Assembly (NCBI GenBank): GCA_005239655.1
Contig: SBBP01000165.1
Location: forward strand, 1-7,070
Direction of reading: 5' to 3'
DNA: 7,070 bases
DNA from: Candidatus Microgenomatus auricola
GTDB taxonomy: Bacteria > Patescibacteriota > Patescibacteriia > UBA9570 > XYC2-FULL-38-9
In this document: piece by piece, positions 6,950 to 7,070 of the stretch
How the letters are laid out: the number at the start of each line of letters is the position of its first letter
Numbering within the stretch: the stretch's first letter is position 1
Made by a program: the position numbers and the translations under genes
Notes under the pieces: generated by a model
What the model saw: the letters and a program-made list of their open reading frames with translations, nothing else
The model's database searches: none
Told to the model about the DNA's origin: nothing

Positions 6950-6976
6950 GCCCTAGACTAATCCATAGCACTTTTT

Positions 6977-7070
6977 ATGGTCAAAATAAAAACACGCATT
7001 CCGAGTCAGATCACAAAAAAACGATTCCTGTTTGACCTATTAATGGTTCCGTATGCCATCATTACTGTCG
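6977..7070 (+). CDS. Start of an unidentified probable membrane protein (31 codons, runs off the window)
   Basis: An ATG at 6977 opens a frame that stays open to the right edge. An in-frame TAA at 6959-6961 lies just upstream, and no other ATG/GTG/TTG comes between. The visible residues are a basic head (MVKIKTRIPS, then QITKKR at 11-16) followed by a hydrophobic run from about 17 (FLFDLLMVPYAIITV). This looks like a short cytoplasmic tail entering a first transmembrane helix. A reasonable promoter sits at 6920-6948, which supports it being real. There is no recognisable Shine-Dalgarno sequence. Thirty-one residues are too few to name a family. Confidence 0.5.
   Translation, partial: MVKIKTRIPSQITKKRFLFDLLMVPYAIITV

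Noticed and set aside
1..7070. CRISPR array, insertion sequence, tRNA or rRNA gene, defence system
   Set aside because: I saw no regularly spaced repeats, terminal inverted repeats, transposase motifs, cloverleaf or rRNA signatures; almost every base is accounted for by the genes and two short spacers.

Overview
The window is about 7 kb of compact chromosomal DNA with moderate GC (roughly half by eye). It uses the standard bacterial code: TAG or TAA end the genes, and no in-frame TGA interrupts them. Four genes lie on the minus strand, and a fifth starts on the plus strand at the right edge. Gaps are tiny (5, 135 and 39 bases on the minus strand, 50 bases between the divergent pair). The tight packing, the style of the DnaE, ThrRS and MiaB sequences, a ThrRS without a TGS domain, and a membrane-anchored beta-rich protein resembling the 'baseplate J-like' proteins of these genomes suggest a Candidate Phyla Radiation (Patescibacteria) bacterium. 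That assignment is an inference from protein style, not from a marker gene.

Reading the minus strand from right to left: dnaE (6926-3540) encodes a full-length DNA polymerase III alpha subunit with an apparently intact metal-binding PHP domain. Five bases later comes a gene for a 383-residue single-pass membrane protein of unknown function (3534-2383), probably translated from the same message. A 135-base leader follows (2382-2248). It holds a good sigma70-type promoter and an unmistakable T-box antiterminator that competes with an intrinsic terminator. This switch leads into thrS (2247-487, threonyl-tRNA synthetase, 586 residues, no TGS domain). After 39 bases comes the first 149 codons of a MiaB-type tRNA methylthiotransferase (447 to beyond position 1), cut off by the window edge.

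On the right, a 50-base divergent region (6927-6976) separates dnaE from a plus-strand gene of which only 31 codons are visible (6977-7070). It contains a 12-bp perfect palindrome and a plus-strand promoter whose -35 box overlaps the dnaE start codon.

Functionally the window joins replication (dnaE) to translation (thrS, and miaB for tRNA position 37 modification). The point most worth a second look is the thrS leader. The T-box antiterminator, terminator and a stem III-like hairpin are all present. If the promoter just after the upstream stop codon is the real one, however, there is no room for a normal Stem I, and no threonine codon is available as a specifier.
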